Positions 22,030 to 31,432 of a stretch of 64,000 nucleotides of DNA are shown here, piece after piece. Where the stretch lies: positions 7,426,001-7,490,000 of the forward strand of contig NC_085920.1 in the NCBI RefSeq assembly GCF_035222485.1. Direction: 5' to 3'. Within the stretch, counting starts at the first letter, position 1, and every line of letters starts with the position of its first letter. Below the pieces are notes generated by a model, which made no database searches, was not told the origin of the DNA, and saw only the letters and a program-made list of their open reading frames with translations. A program made the translations under genes and the position numbers. The DNA is from Podospora pseudoanserina (lineage: Eukaryota; Ascomycota; Sordariomycetes; Sordariales; Podosporaceae).

Positions 22030-22735
22030 AGGTATTAAAGGGGACTAAATATAAATAATACTACGCGCCTTAGGTACTTTAAAAAGTAAAAGGCGCGCCA
22101 CTAGCGGTATCTAACGCGGTTAGGAAAGAAGGACCGGCCACGTTAGAATCGAAGGAAAGGTCGGAGGGCCAGTCCAGGCCTAAAGAAGGATCCAGGGCGT
22201 AAGGAGACTATAAAACGGTATTCTAGGCGGCGTCCGGCCGCGCAGAAGTACCCGGCGAAGAAGTAGGAGGCGCCGCAGTAGCAGACTGCGCTACCTAGGC
22301 ATCCTCCTCCTAGATACCCCGTACGAAAAGGCGCTTTTTATATACGCGAAGAGAGCGATATATTCGTTTTATCTAGATAAGCTAAATAGTTAATTACGAA
22401 AGTTAGTCTTTAAGCTTTTATTCCTTACGCTTAAGTCTATCCTACTTTTTTATCGTTCGGGTTACTATAAAATAATTAATTACGGTATAAAAAGAAAAGA
22501 AAAATTTATTTACGGGTAAAGTTAATATTAGATTTATTATATAGGATTTTACGGTATACGTATTCGGCGTACCGTAAGGACCTAGGGGCTATAATATAAA
22601 GGGATTCGGCGGTAAAATAAATAAAATATAATATTATAATAAAACTACGGCGGTAAATTCGGGAGAAAAAGGCAGAAACTTATTTAGTTTTATAATAACG
22701 TTTCTATATACGGTTAAATATAATAAAGGTAAGGA
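22030..22735 (-). pseudogene. Opposite-strand open frame (aORF) of the inner element, RIP-inactivated
   Basis: On the minus strand one frame of roughly 235 codons runs from about 22735 to the tRNA-like sequence. The only interruptions I see in it are TAA or TAG, as expected if CAA/CAG (Gln) were mutated by RIP. It reads as an N-terminal hydrophobic and aromatic part, a charged coiled-coil-like stretch rich in Lys/Arg and (restored) Gln (about 22290-22480), the block EEDA (about 22310), a Pro/Thr/Ser/Ala linker, and a C-terminal acidic-aromatic part containing YALDPSLGLDWPSDLSF (about 22125-22175) and GPSFLTALD. The outer copy keeps the same frame and words. I do not recognise the protein family. 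It is neither Gag nor Pol of this element and lies antisense to them. Confidence 0.68.
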
Positions 22736-22819
22736 AAAAAAAAAAGGAAAAACCTATAATATAATTAATAGTAGAAGAAGACTAGGCTGTAAGGGCTTCG
22801 GCCTAGAGAGGAAGTATTA

Positions 22820-23223
22820 TATTACGGTTCTAAAAGATAGTAGGGCTACGAGGGACTAATTAAGACTGGACCGCGCCGTCGAGCGGAGCTTACGGTCCAG
22901 AAGGGTAACGGACTAATAAAATAAAGACCGGGGACCGCGGTAGGGTTTACGGTCCACGGTTCGGTATCGGCTAATTAGAAGCAGACCGAGGACCGTTTAT
23001 AAGTTAACGGTCTACGGTCCACGGATTTATATATACGGAGGAACTAACCGGCGTAAATAAATAATTCTATAGTATATAATATAAGTTATAATCGTTAGTA
23101 TTTAAACTATTATAATAGAAATAAATTATTATTATATATTATTTAGCTATACCGGACTAGGATTATTTAGAAGTGCCTTTAACTAGTGTCCCTTTTAGAG
23201 GTTCTAGATAGGGGTTCGTTATA
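22820..23223 (+). repeat. LTR3, 3' LTR of the inner element
   Basis: 404 bp, collinear with LTR1. The ends are TATTACGG and TCGTTATA. It is more heavily mutated than LTR1 and LTR2, including in the GC-rich part. Confidence 0.95.
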
Positions 23224-23228
23224 CTACG
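23224..23228 (+). repeat. Target-site duplication (right) of the inner element
   Basis: CTACG directly follows LTR3, and outer-element pol resumes from here. Confidence 0.8.
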
Positions 23229-26200
23229 CTATATACTTACGGGAGAAAGTTAAGTAATATTATTAAGCTAAAACGCCTAAAATTAAATAAAAAAACTGCT
23301 ATCGAGTATAGATATAAAAGAATATTAAAGATAAAAGATAGGAGGAAGCTAGGTAAGTATAATTAAAAGACTTTATATTATTAAATAATTTAGGGTAAAA
23401 GGATATTTTTAAACGATATAACCGTTTAGGAAACAACTTACGGCCTTTCGCGGAGGCCGTTAACCTTTAACGGACTATAAACGATATCTTCGAAGGTATT
23501 AACGTAAAGCGAAAGTATAGGATAATAATCCGGCGCTCGTTAGCGAGGTCGCTACCGTATAAGAAGGAAGTAAAAAAGATAAATATCTTTAAGTTACTAT
23601 ACGATAAAAAGATCTTTAAATAGTAGTATTAGTAAATAATAGTACGAAAACGAATTTAATTTCGCTATAGTTCGTATATTAGGCCCGTATACTATAAAAA
23701 AAAAAAAAAAAATAATTATATAAAATCTATTTCCTATATAAAAAGTCTATAAAGAAATATTATCCTTAAATATTATAGTCGAAGGAAAAATAATATTAAT
23801 TATATTCGATATTATAAATATAAGACCCTCGAAAAATATAATTCTAGGGTAACTATAGTATAAAAATTATAATCTAAATATCGATTAAAGGGATAGTAGT
23901 TACTTACGATTAAAAAAGCTTTAAAAGTATTTAACTAACGATAAAAAATTAAAAGTACGTACGGAGTAAAGTATAGAATAAATACTCTCTACGGTATTAC
24001 CGTAAAGAGTATAGGAAATAATAATATATTTTATCGATATAGGCGGTAAAATCGAAAAAGTAGGGTTAACGACGTTAATAAAGATATCGGAGGTTAATAA
24101 ATACATTTACTATAATAATATAAAGAAAGGCGAGAAAAAGGTAATACCGGTGGAATATCGAGGATACTTAGCCTTTACGGCTAAGTATTTAGAGGGGCTT
24201 TTAAAGTAAAGACCGTAGGATTATAAAATTAAATTAAAAGAAGGAACTAAATTACGGCTATTTAAGGTCTATTATACTAACGATAAGTAAAGTAAGGAGC
24301 TACGGAAATACTTAAATAAAAACTTAAAGAAAGGATATATTAGAAAGTCTATATCGCTAGTAGAATACCCTATATTTTTCGTACCGAAAAAAAACAGTAG
24401 TTTATAATTATATATAGATTACCGGTAATTAAATAACGAGACGATAAAAAATAGTTACCCGCTACTATTAATATCTAAATTAGGGAGTTAATTAATAAAG
24501 GTATAATACTTTATACGCTTAAATATACTTATCGGGTATGCCTATATACGGATTAAAAAAGGAAACGAATAAAAAATAGCGTTTCGCATACCCTATAGTT
24601 ATTTCGAGTATTTCGTAATACTATTCGGGTTAACTAATATACCTATAATATTTTAATTTTTTATTAATTATACTATATAAAAGTACTTCGATAAAATAAT
24701 AATATATTATCTCGATAACGTTCTTATTTACTTACGTACTTTAAAGGAATATAAGCGATACGTATAAAAGATATTTAACGCGCTATACGGAGCCGGACTC
24801 TCCGTTAATAAAGAAAAAAACGAGTTTTACGTATAGAAAATAGTATATTTAAAATATTTAATATTATTAAATAAGGTTCGTATAGAACTTAAAAAAATTA
24901 TAGTAATTAAAGATTAGCTTATATTATAATTATAAATATACGTTAGGGAATTTTTAAAGTTTACGAACTTCTATTAAATATTTATCCGTAAATACGTAAG
25001 TATCGCGTAGCTACTTAATTACTTAATTAAAAAAAACGTGGAGTTCCGGTAAGGGTAAAAAGAAAAGTAGGCCTTTTAAAAGCTAAAAGAAGTTATTTTA
25101 GAGGACTTAATATTTAAATTACTAAACCCTAGTCGACTATTTAAGGTCGAGATAAATATATTAAACTATACGATCGGTAAATAGCTAGGATAGTAAAACA
25201 ATAACGGTAAACTATATCTAATAACCTTCTTTTTAAAGAAGCTCGAGGAGGTACGTTAGAATTACCTAATCTATAATAAAAAGCTATTTACTATTATTAA
25301 AGCGTTCGAGGAATAAAGGTTATACTTTAATAGTACTAAATATAAAGTATAGGTTTATACGGACTATAAGAATCTACGGTACTTTACTATTACGAAAATC
25401 CTTAACGCGCGGTAAATATAATAATTAAAGTTTCTTTTAAAATTTAATTTTTAAATTAATTATAAAAAGGGCTCGGAGAACGTTAGGGTAGACGTACTTA
25501 GCCGGCGTACCGACTATTATAAGGATATACCTAAGAAGTTACTATTATTATTTAAGAAAGCGCTAAATAATACTTTTAAGTATCCACTATAGCCGTAAAT
25601 AGAGTATTACGTAGTATATCGCGAGAGGGCCACTTTTAGTAAGTACTAAGGGAAGTTAGGTAACGATATTATAGAGTAATATTAGTAAGAAGAGCTGGAG
25701 CTATAGGGTATTTAAAAAGATAGTTAGGGAAGACTATAATATAAGAATCGAGCGTACGTAATACTAAGTAATAAAATAGTATTAATAATAGAGATTTATA
25801 TATTAAAGCTCGGAGGATATATAGGTATTATTAAGACTATAGAAAAGATTAAGTAGTACTTCGACTAATTAAAGATTAAGGACGACGTTAAGAAAGCTAT
25901 TTAATTATACTATACGTATAAAAAAATAAGGGTTATAAGGTATAAGCCCTATAGATTTTTAAAGCCATTACTAATAATAAAACGGTTATAGAATTTAGTT
26001 ATAATAAACTTTATTATTAAATTACTAAAGTTTAAGGATACGGTAACCGGCGTTAAGTATAATAATATATTAATGGTAATCGATAAGCTTATTAAATAAA
26101 TATACTTCCTACTTTATAAGGAGACCTAATCGGTAAAATAATTAACGGATATAGTATTATAGTATATTATATTAATATATATATAGTTAAAGGAGTTTAT

Positions 26201-27060
26201 TATAGACCGCGATATTAAATTTATATCGAAGTTCTAAAAAGCGTTAATAATAAGGCTAAGGGTAATAAATAAAGCGTTTTCGGCCTACTATTTTTAAACG
26301 GACGGTTAGATAAAACGGTTTAACTAAATTATAAAATAGTATTTATAAAATTATATTAATTTCGAGTAAAACGATTAAATTAAATTATTACTTACGGTAT
26401 AGCTAGTATATAATATATTACTAATTAAAATAATTAAAGCTATACCGTTCTTTATAAACTTCGGTTACGAAGTAAACCTATAATAAGGACCTACGGTTAA
26501 GGTACCTAAGGCTAGGGTTAAAGTAAATAAAATATATATATTCTACGGTAAGCTTAAATAAAAACTAAAGTTTATAAAGGAAAGGATATAGAAATACTAT
26601 AATATTAAAAGGCTCGAGGAACCTCGCTTTAAAGAAAGAAATATAGTATTCCTTTTTATATATAATTTATATATTAAAAGACTTAGTAAAAAGCTAAACT
26701 ATAAAAGAGTAAGACTATTTAAGGTTAAAAAGAAGTTATCGGAAACGGTATTCGAATTAAAGCTACCTAGTACGATACGTTTACGGTTATATACTTTTTA
26801 TATTTTACTTTTAGAACCCGTATTATATATAAGTAAGGTTAATATATAGGTAATAGCGGAGAATAAAGAAAAAAAGTATAATGTAAAAGAAATATTAGAT
26901 TTACGGTTTAATAAAAGCTAATTAAAGTATTTAGTTAGTTAATTAAGATATTCGGTTATAAATAACTTATAGGAACTATAGGTATATTTTAATTACTTAA
27001 ATAAATAAAAAGAATTTTATTAACGATATCCGGACCGACTAAAACCTAAATAAATAAAAA
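23229..27060 (+). pseudogene. pol: Outer-element pol, 3' part, RIP-inactivated
   Basis: This continues the outer pol frame interrupted at 15759 and is collinear with the inner copy from about 18075. The same RT words (PKKN, YIDYR near 24390-24425), ADVLSR-like RNase H end near 25490, integrase DRD near 26205 and chromodomain region near 26930-27055 are seen. It carries its own independent set of stops. Confidence 0.85.
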
Positions 27061-27107
27061 AACTCGGCTTTAGTTTATAATTAAATAACTATAAGATAAA
27101 GCTAAAA

Positions 27108-27178
27108 GAACTTCGACGGGAGTCGAACCTACGCCTTCGATATAATAATCGACGTACTATATATTATACTACGAGGTT
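27108..27178 (-). other. tRNA-Asp-like sequence inside the outer element
   Basis: This is the counterpart of 21956-22026 and also 71 nt. The acceptor strands are AACCTCG and CGAAGTT and the T-loop word GGTTCGACTCC is intact. The anticodon arm TCGAT/ATCGA pairs around a 6-nt loop. The differences from the inner copy are almost all transitions of RIP type, so the ancestral element carried this sequence before mutation. Confidence 0.65.
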
Positions 27179-27181
27179 AAA

Positions 27182-27885
27182 AAATATAAAAGGGATTAAA
27201 TATAAATAGTACTACGCGCTTTAGGTACTTTAAGAAATAAAAGGCGCGCTACTAGCGATATCTAGCGCGGTTAGGAAGGAAGGACCGGCCACGTTAGGAT
27301 CGAAGGAAAGGTCGGAGGGCTAGCCTAAGCCTAAAGAAGGATCTAGGGCGTAAGGAGATTACGGAATAGTATCCTAGGCAGCGTCCGGCCGCGCAGGAGC
27401 ACCCGGTAAAGAAGTAAGAGGCGCCGTAGCGGTAGACTACGCTATTTAGGCATCCTCCTCTTAAATACCCTGCGCGAAAAGGCGCTTTTTACGTACGCGA
27501 AAAGAGTAACGTATTTATTTTACCCGAATAAACTAAATAATTAGTTACGAAAGTTAATCTTTAAGCTTTTATTCCTTACGCTCGAATCTATTTTACTTTT
27601 TTATCGTTCGGATTACTATAAAACGGTTAATTACGGTATAAAAAGAAAAGGAAGATCTATTTACGGGTAAAATTAATATTAAATTTATTATATAGGATTT
27701 TACGGTATATATACTCGGCGTACCGTAAGGACCTAGGGGCTATAATATAAAGGAATTCGGCGGTAAAATAAGTAGAATATAGTATTATAGTAAAATTACG
27801 GCGGTAGATTCGGGAGGAAAGGGTAGAAACCTATTTAGTTTTATAATAATGTTTTTATATATAGTTAAATATAATAAAGGTAAAG
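27182..27885 (-). pseudogene. Opposite-strand open frame (aORF) of the outer element, RIP-inactivated
   Basis: This is the counterpart of 22030-22735. It shares the frame and the blocks KKRLF, EEDA, SPYALDPSLGL and GPSFLTALD, and stops again occur as TAA/TAG. Differences between the two copies, such as DWPSD versus G-stop-PSD, are mainly those expected from RIP, so both derive from one intact frame. Confidence 0.66.
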
Positions 27886-27970
27886 AAAAAAGAAAAGGAA
27901 AAACCTATAATATAATTAGTAATAGAAGAAGATTAAGCCGTAGGGGTTTCGGCCTAGAGAAGGAATATTA

Positions 27971-28374
27971 TATTACGGTTTTAGAAAACAGTAGGGCCAC
28001 GAGGGATTAATTAAGACTGGACCGCGCTATCGAGCGGGGCTTACGGTCTAGAAGGGCAACGGACTAATAAAATAGGGACCGGAGACTGCGGTAGGGCTTA
28101 CGGTCCACGGTCCGGCATTAGCTAATTAAGAGCGGACCGAAGACCGTTTATAAATTAACGGTTTACGGTCCACGGGTCTATATATACGGAGGAACTGGCT
28201 AGCGTAGATAAATAGTTTTATAGTATATAATATAAGTTACAATCGTTAATATTCAGACTATTATAATAGAAATAAGCCGTTATTGTATACTATTTAGCTA
28301 TACCGGACCAGGATTGTTTAGAAGTGCCTTTAACTAATGTCCCTTTTAGAGGTTCTAGATAGAGGTTCGTCACA
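27971..28374 (+). repeat. LTR4, 3' LTR of the outer element
   Basis: 404 bp, collinear with LTR1. It starts TATTACGG and ends with an intact TCGTCACA. Confidence 0.95.
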
Positions 28375-28379
28375 ATTTA
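28375..28379 (+). repeat. Target-site duplication (right) of the outer element
   Basis: ATTTA immediately follows the TCGTCACA end of LTR4 and matches 13451-13455. Confidence 0.9.
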
Positions 28380-29834
28380 GCTTACTGAAAATGTAAATAG
28401 CTATAGGTTTATCAGGCTATAAATTTTATAAGATACTTACAGTATAATTTACTTTAGCGCTAATTATGTAGCATAAAATATTTAATAGTACTGAGCAAAT
28501 ACGCTGTAGAGTATTATGTAGATACTAAGTATTTTGTGAGATATCTTTACCGTTTGTAATATTTCCGCTACAGCTATAGCTACATGATATAATAGTAATA
28601 ACTTACTATAAAATAAGCTTTATAGATGTCACGGCGCTGGCTTGACGTTAACGGACTGATAGATACTAGGCATGTGCAGGCCACGTGGAACATGTGGGAC
28701 ACTAAGGGTAAGAGTAAGTAGTTAAAGCTTTGCTCTGTTAAAAAGCCTTGCTTTGCAGACATTGTTGGAATTTCCTCTCTTTTCTTTTTTGGGTTACAAT
28801 TAAATCAATTGCTATTATATTACTGTTGCTTTATCTCAGAATTTACCTATCAAGCCGTAACAATAGAGATTTATTTTAATACAAAGGGTTTATATAATTA
28901 ATATAGAGTAAAGTTAGTGTATCTTTAGAAAATATTCAAAGTGTACTAAAAAACTATTTTAGAGTTAATTAAATTATATTTAACGTATATTCAAAATAAA
29001 TACAAAAATATAAATAAAGTTTAAACTAAGAAAATATTATAAGATTAGATCCAGAGTAAAAATCAGTATAGATACTAAGCTTTATATATAGTACTACGAT
29101 GCTTAACCCTATTTCGACTACTCATTTAATGCCCTTTTAATAGTAGCTTGGCTCTTGTTTTGTAATGTCAGGTCACTTTGTTCCTTATACTGTGACGTGC
29201 CTGAGGTAAGCAAGCTCCAAGTCGGCGGCCATCATCTATCTGCTGACCAGCCAGCTCGTTTCACAACAAGTGAGTAATCCAAGCTGAAAAAAATAAAAAT
29301 CAGTCTGAAGCCTTCTCGACCCTATGGCACCCGCCGGTACATGTTCCCCCAGTCAACCCAACGACTGCTGCCTCAATCCCGAAAAATGCTCTTTCAACGC
29401 CCCCTCCCCAAGATGTCAAAAACAGACCCAAAGCTTTGACCACGCGTATCTTCAAACTCCAATCCCTGCCCCGTGCGCCCCTGCAGCTTCACTAGCCACA
29501 AGCGGGAAGCCCACCTGCCACCCCTGCCACGACCCAAAAAGAACCGCCGGGGTCAGGCAGGGAGGAAAAGGCTCCACTTTTAACGACCTTTTTGACTCTT
29601 TTTGGAATTTGGGGGTTGGGGTTGTTGACTGTTGACTGTTGACTGCTTTGCCATCCACAACCAGAGAGAGCTTGGAGCTTCCAGCCCCACCAAACCAGTA
29701 CTTTGACCATCCCACCTGTCTCGAAACCCACCACGACCTGTGACGAACATAACCCACCCCACGATCCCCGATCAAGTTCCCCCTCCCATCTCATCGAAGA
29801 CGAAAAACAAAGAGACAGAAAACAGATCCCGATC
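28380..29834. other. AT-rich flank followed by the LSM7 promoter region
   Basis: From 28380 to about 29150 the DNA is AT-rich without recognisable element parts. It may be RIP spread or an older relic. From 29150 composition is normal and the stretch to 29834 serves as upstream region and 5' UTR of LSM7. A 103-codon open frame at 29324-29635 lies in this leader and has no supporting features. Confidence 0.55.
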
Positions 29835-30413
29835 ATGAGCGAAAGACCCTACCAGCCCCGAGGCGGTCACAGAGGAGGGAGCGGAGGAGGCAGGGGAGGT
29901 CCTCATCGCGGCGGCGGCAATCGGGGCGGCGGTCGCGGGGGTCACCAGAACCAGCAGGGACAACAGCACCAAGGCGGGTCCGGGGACCAGACGGAGCGTC
30001 CCAAGAAGGAGAATATTCTTGACCTGAAGAAGTACATGGACAAGAGGATTACGGTCAAGTTTAATGGCGGACGGGAGGGTAGGTTGTTCTCAAACTTGGG
30101 GAAATGGTAAGCAGGTGCTGACATGGAGGAATGAACAAGTGACGGGTACGCTAAAGGGGTATGATGCGTTGATGAATTTGGTGCTGGATGAGGTTCAGGA
30201 GGCGGTCAGAGGTACGTTCGTTTGCGGGTTGGCGTGCTGGGGGTTGGCGAAAGGGGGGCTAACATGAGAGACACAGATGACGAAGGCAACGAAACTACGC
30301 GATCGCTGGGTCTCGTGGTGGTACGCGGCACCCTTCTGGTTGTTATTTCTCCCGTGGACGGCAGCGAGGTGATAGCCAACCCGTTCTTGCAGCAGGAGGA
30401 GATGGAGGATTGA
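29835..30413 (+). CDS. LSM7: U6 snRNA-associated Sm-like protein LSm7
   Basis: Exons 29835-30078, 30140-30211 and 30277-30413 give 150 residues. The introns (61 and 65 nt) have GTAGGT/GTACGT donors and CTGAC/CTAAC branch sites. Residues about 60-138 form the Sm fold: Sm1 includes ILDLKKYMDKRITVKFNGG and then GTLKGYDALMNLVLDE; Sm2 includes LGLVVVRGT. This sequence is diagnostic for LSm7, a subunit of the LSm1-7 ring (cytoplasmic mRNA decapping and decay) and the LSm2-8 ring (U6 snRNA binding in the nucleus). Before the Sm fold lies an extension of about 55 residues very rich in Gly, Arg, His and Gln (RGG/RGGG repeats), longer than the N-terminus of yeast Lsm7. The next gene, PAN3, is convergent and also serves mRNA decay. 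Confidence 0.95.
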
Positions 30414-31432
30414 GATGCATGACGAAGAGGGGGAAAGAAAGCGTGTCTCGTCAATAATGTCCCTGGCATAGTAATATTGATTGGGTCTAAGGTGCGGCAA
30501 AACAGGTTTAGAATTCATCTTCGACGGTCGAAAGGAACATGGGAGGCGAGACCCGTAAGTGCTTTGACAGCGGAAAATTGACAAGGGAGAGATACCCAGG
30601 GAACCAAGTACTTGACGTTGATGCGGGTGTGATGAAATCCCACACCATACCATCAGCACCAAAGGAACAGAATCATCTTCGAGATGGTTGGCTATGAAAA
30701 GCACAGCAATACCATTCAATCTTCAACACCACAGCTTCGAGCCTGATTCACTAAGCGAGTGGGCAGCAGCATAAGATATAAACTTTTCAATTTTGTTTCT
30801 TCATCATAAGAAAATGACAGCTACCGCCTCGCTATGACAACCGCTTATATATCCTCTCCGCTCATCTCCTTTCACCTTTCTGCCGCCTTTGCTCACCTGA
30901 TTTACACTGTCCACGTCATCGCACCTCCATCACTCCTGTCCACAAGGTCTCCCTCATCTGCGATTTACATTTATCCATCTACTATCCCGCCAACGCTTCT
31001 CGTCAACTTCCTTCCGCTTCTCTTTTCCCCCTCGGATATTCCTCCCCGAGGATCTCGTCAGATGGCAGTTTGTCCCTCGATTTATCGTCCTCGGGTCCGT
31101 GCTGGCCTTCGCGTAGAGGCTGGATAATGCCTTTCCCTGCCGTGCTGTTTCCTCATCCTCGTTGTCTCGAGGCTCGTTATTGTCCGACTGTTTGACATCC
31201 TCAGTGCCTTTCGTCGTCCAGCCCCTCACCATTCCGCTGTTCTTCTTGACGCTCCCCGCCCCTCAGCTTGTTATTACCCCCCACTGAAAGCTTTGGCCTG
31301 CCTTCATCCCCTTTGTTTCTCCTCAGGGTGGTCGTTCGAATAGGCTTCCCGAACACCTCCTTCAGAATATCTCCAGATCGCAACGTGCCTCTCACCAAAG
31401 AGAGCAATCAGCCCACCCCCTATAGCAAACCC

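Larger units (their letters stand above)
15760..23223 (+). mobile_element. Inner full-length Ty3/Gypsy chromovirus copy, nested and RIP-mutated
   Basis: A complete 7464-bp element has LTRs at 15760-16163 and 22820-23223. It is flanked by CTACA (15755-15759) and CTACG (23224-23228), a 5-bp duplication with one RIP-type G-to-A change. In order it carries a gag remnant with a CCHC knuckle, protease/RT/RNase H, integrase, a chromodomain, a tRNA-Asp-like sequence and an opposite-strand open frame. A purine-rich stretch (about 22805-22814) before the 3' LTR is a candidate polypurine tract. The order RT-RNaseH-IN marks it as Ty3/Gypsy and the chromodomain as a chromovirus. Confidence 0.94.
13456..28374 (+). 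mobile_element. Outer Ty3/Gypsy chromovirus copy, interrupted by the inner copy
   Basis: The outer copy consists of a 5' LTR (13456-13859), an internal part (13860-15759), the inserted inner element, the rest of its internal part (from 23224) and a 3' LTR (27971-28374). The sequence left of the insertion ends in the same pol stretch that resumes right after the inner 3' LTR, as comparison with the uninterrupted inner copy near 18.07 kb shows. A perfect 5-bp duplication, ATTTA, flanks the copy at 13451-13455 and 28375-28379. Without the insert it is about 7.45 kb. Pol can be read only through many RIP stops, so the element is dead. Confidence 0.93.
13235..29150. other. AT-rich RIP-type heterochromatin block
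   Basis: Base composition drops sharply near 13.24 kb and recovers near 29.15 kb. Inside, TpA is extremely common, CpA is rare, and stop codons from CAA/CAG and TGG are everywhere, as expected from RIP. Two nested retrotransposon copies account for 13456-28374. The left flank (about 220 bp) and right flank (about 775 bp) are also AT-rich, so mutation either spread from the repeats or affected older relics there. Short GC-rich islands persist in the LTRs and in the region before each 3' LTR. Confidence 0.93.

Noticed and set aside
13860-28374. CRISPR-like or satellite explanation for the repeated GC islands
   Set aside because: The islands are the four 404-bp LTRs and the pre-LTR region of two retroelement copies. 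Their spacing and target duplications fit retrotransposition.
29452-29836. Overlapping minus-strand frames of about 110 codons
   Set aside because: They overlap each other in different frames in the LSM7 leader and have no domain or splice support.
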